From Parietichytrium sp. I65-24A (lineage: Eukaryota > Sar > Bigyra > Thraustochytrida > Thraustochytriidae): a DNA stretch of 64,000 nucleotides. The stretch lies in assembly GCA_012862575.1 (NCBI GenBank), contig BLSF01000061.1, positions 1 through 64,000 on the forward strand. Reading direction: 5' to 3'. Positions 63,515 to 64,000 of this stretch are shown in pieces (position 1 is the first letter of the stretch; each line of letters begins with the position of its first letter). A program made the position numbers and the translations under genes. The notes below the pieces were generated by a model that worked only from the letters and a program-made list of their open reading frames with translations, did not search any database and was not told the origin of the DNA.

Positions 63515-63808
63515 ACAATTGAGTCTCATCGCTACATTATTTCACTGATATAGAAATAATTAACATCTCCTTAGCGAATAGAGAATTTTCTAGTCCCAAG
63601 AACAATAGTAACCCCCACTCACAACAGCCGAGGCTCCACGTTAGTACTAAGATAATGGATAATCATATATTAGCTACAATTGAGTCTCCTCGTTGCATTC
63701 AGAATTAAATAACTTCCTCAGTGAATACAGAATATTCTAACCCCAGAACAATAGTAACCCCCCTCACAACAGCCGAGGCTATATGTTAGTACTAAGTTAT
63801 TGGATAAG
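63515..63808. repeat. Diverged tandem duplication, unit about 150 bp
   Basis: Copies at about 63515-63675 and 63676-63808 share ACAATTGAGTCTC, GAACAATAGTAACCCCC, CTCACAACAGCCGAGGCT and GTTAGTACTAAG. A wider related segment starts near 63370 (GAACGACGTTTGATGC) and again at 63818 (GAGCGATGTTTGATGC). No gene is seen from 63250 to the window end. Confidence 0.75.
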
Positions 63809-64000
63809 CTCGGAAAAACGTGAGCGATGTTTGATGCATAGAAATTCGAGATGGAGAGGGTTGTTATCTTCTTTGATAGCATACATGCTAATAATTAGTT
63901 GACGTAGAATTTTTTCCTCTCCAAACTCATTCGCAGATACTAACCTTATTAATGATTACACTATGACTTCAAACGCAAGACACGATCTTATCATTTAGTT

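Overview
The window is a gene-dense, intron-poor stretch of a large double-stranded DNA virus of a eukaryote. About 62 genes lie on both strands and many are only a few bases apart. Start regions often carry a TATATA box, and a TATA-binding protein is encoded at 33.1 kb. The replication and nucleotide genes look like those of nucleocytoplasmic large DNA viruses (NCLDV): an SF3/D5-like helicase, a RuvC/A22-type Holliday junction resolvase, an NCLDV-type ssDNA-binding protein, a DEDDh exonuclease, an HD/SAMHD1-like phosphohydrolase and two dNMP-kinase-like proteins. However, a 145-residue protein at 13.4 kb has the His/Ser layout and the EVSIV signature of herpesvirus assemblin and HK97-type prohead proteases. 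An NCLDV-like core with a duplodnavirus-like capsid protease is what is known of Mirusviricota, so I infer a mirusvirus or close relative. Free virus, episome and integrated copy cannot be told apart here. Scattered (TTAGGG)2 motifs, and a polytopic membrane protein with plant/stramenopile-style leucine-rich repeats, would fit a marine protist host such as a labyrinthulomycete. That host is a guess.

Layout. 0-9 kb: unknown proteins, a secreted trypsin, two members of one paralogous family and a Ser/Arg-repeat protein. 9-23 kb: exonuclease, an ESCRT-III/Snf7-like protein, a small protein with six SUMO-consensus motifs, the capsid protease, a membrane protein, a dNMP kinase, a transglutaminase-fold cysteine protease and the ssDNA-binding protein. 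23-33 kb: two large tandem paralogs, the HD protein, a Cys-rich membrane protein and the resolvase. 33-38.4 kb: TBP, the helicase, and an ATG8/GABARAP-like ubiquitin-fold protein between two paralogs with IQ-like helices. 38.4-44 kb: large unknown protein, RING protein, candidate virion protein, two-repeat protein. 44-47 kb: a tandem array of very short tail-anchored membrane proteins, often joined by ATGA stop/start overlaps. 47-51 kb: ARM-like protein, a 0.7-kb 7-bp minisatellite and repeat-rich noncoding DNA. 49-59 kb: Cys-rich surface proteins, the LRR membrane protein, a second dNMP kinase and a CCCH finger protein. 59-62 kb: repeat array, palindrome and a 711-residue unknown protein. 62-64 kb: repeats with no convincing gene.

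The most striking content is a set of virus-encoded mimics of host membrane-remodelling and modifier systems: an ESCRT-III subunit, an ATG8-like protein that already ends at the conjugation glycine, and a SUMO-site array. There is also an expanded set of membrane and secreted proteins. Convergent genes repeatedly interleave their stop codons (CTAA or TTAG). Intergenic spaces carry a recurring composite of an inverted repeat followed by a telomere-like motif.
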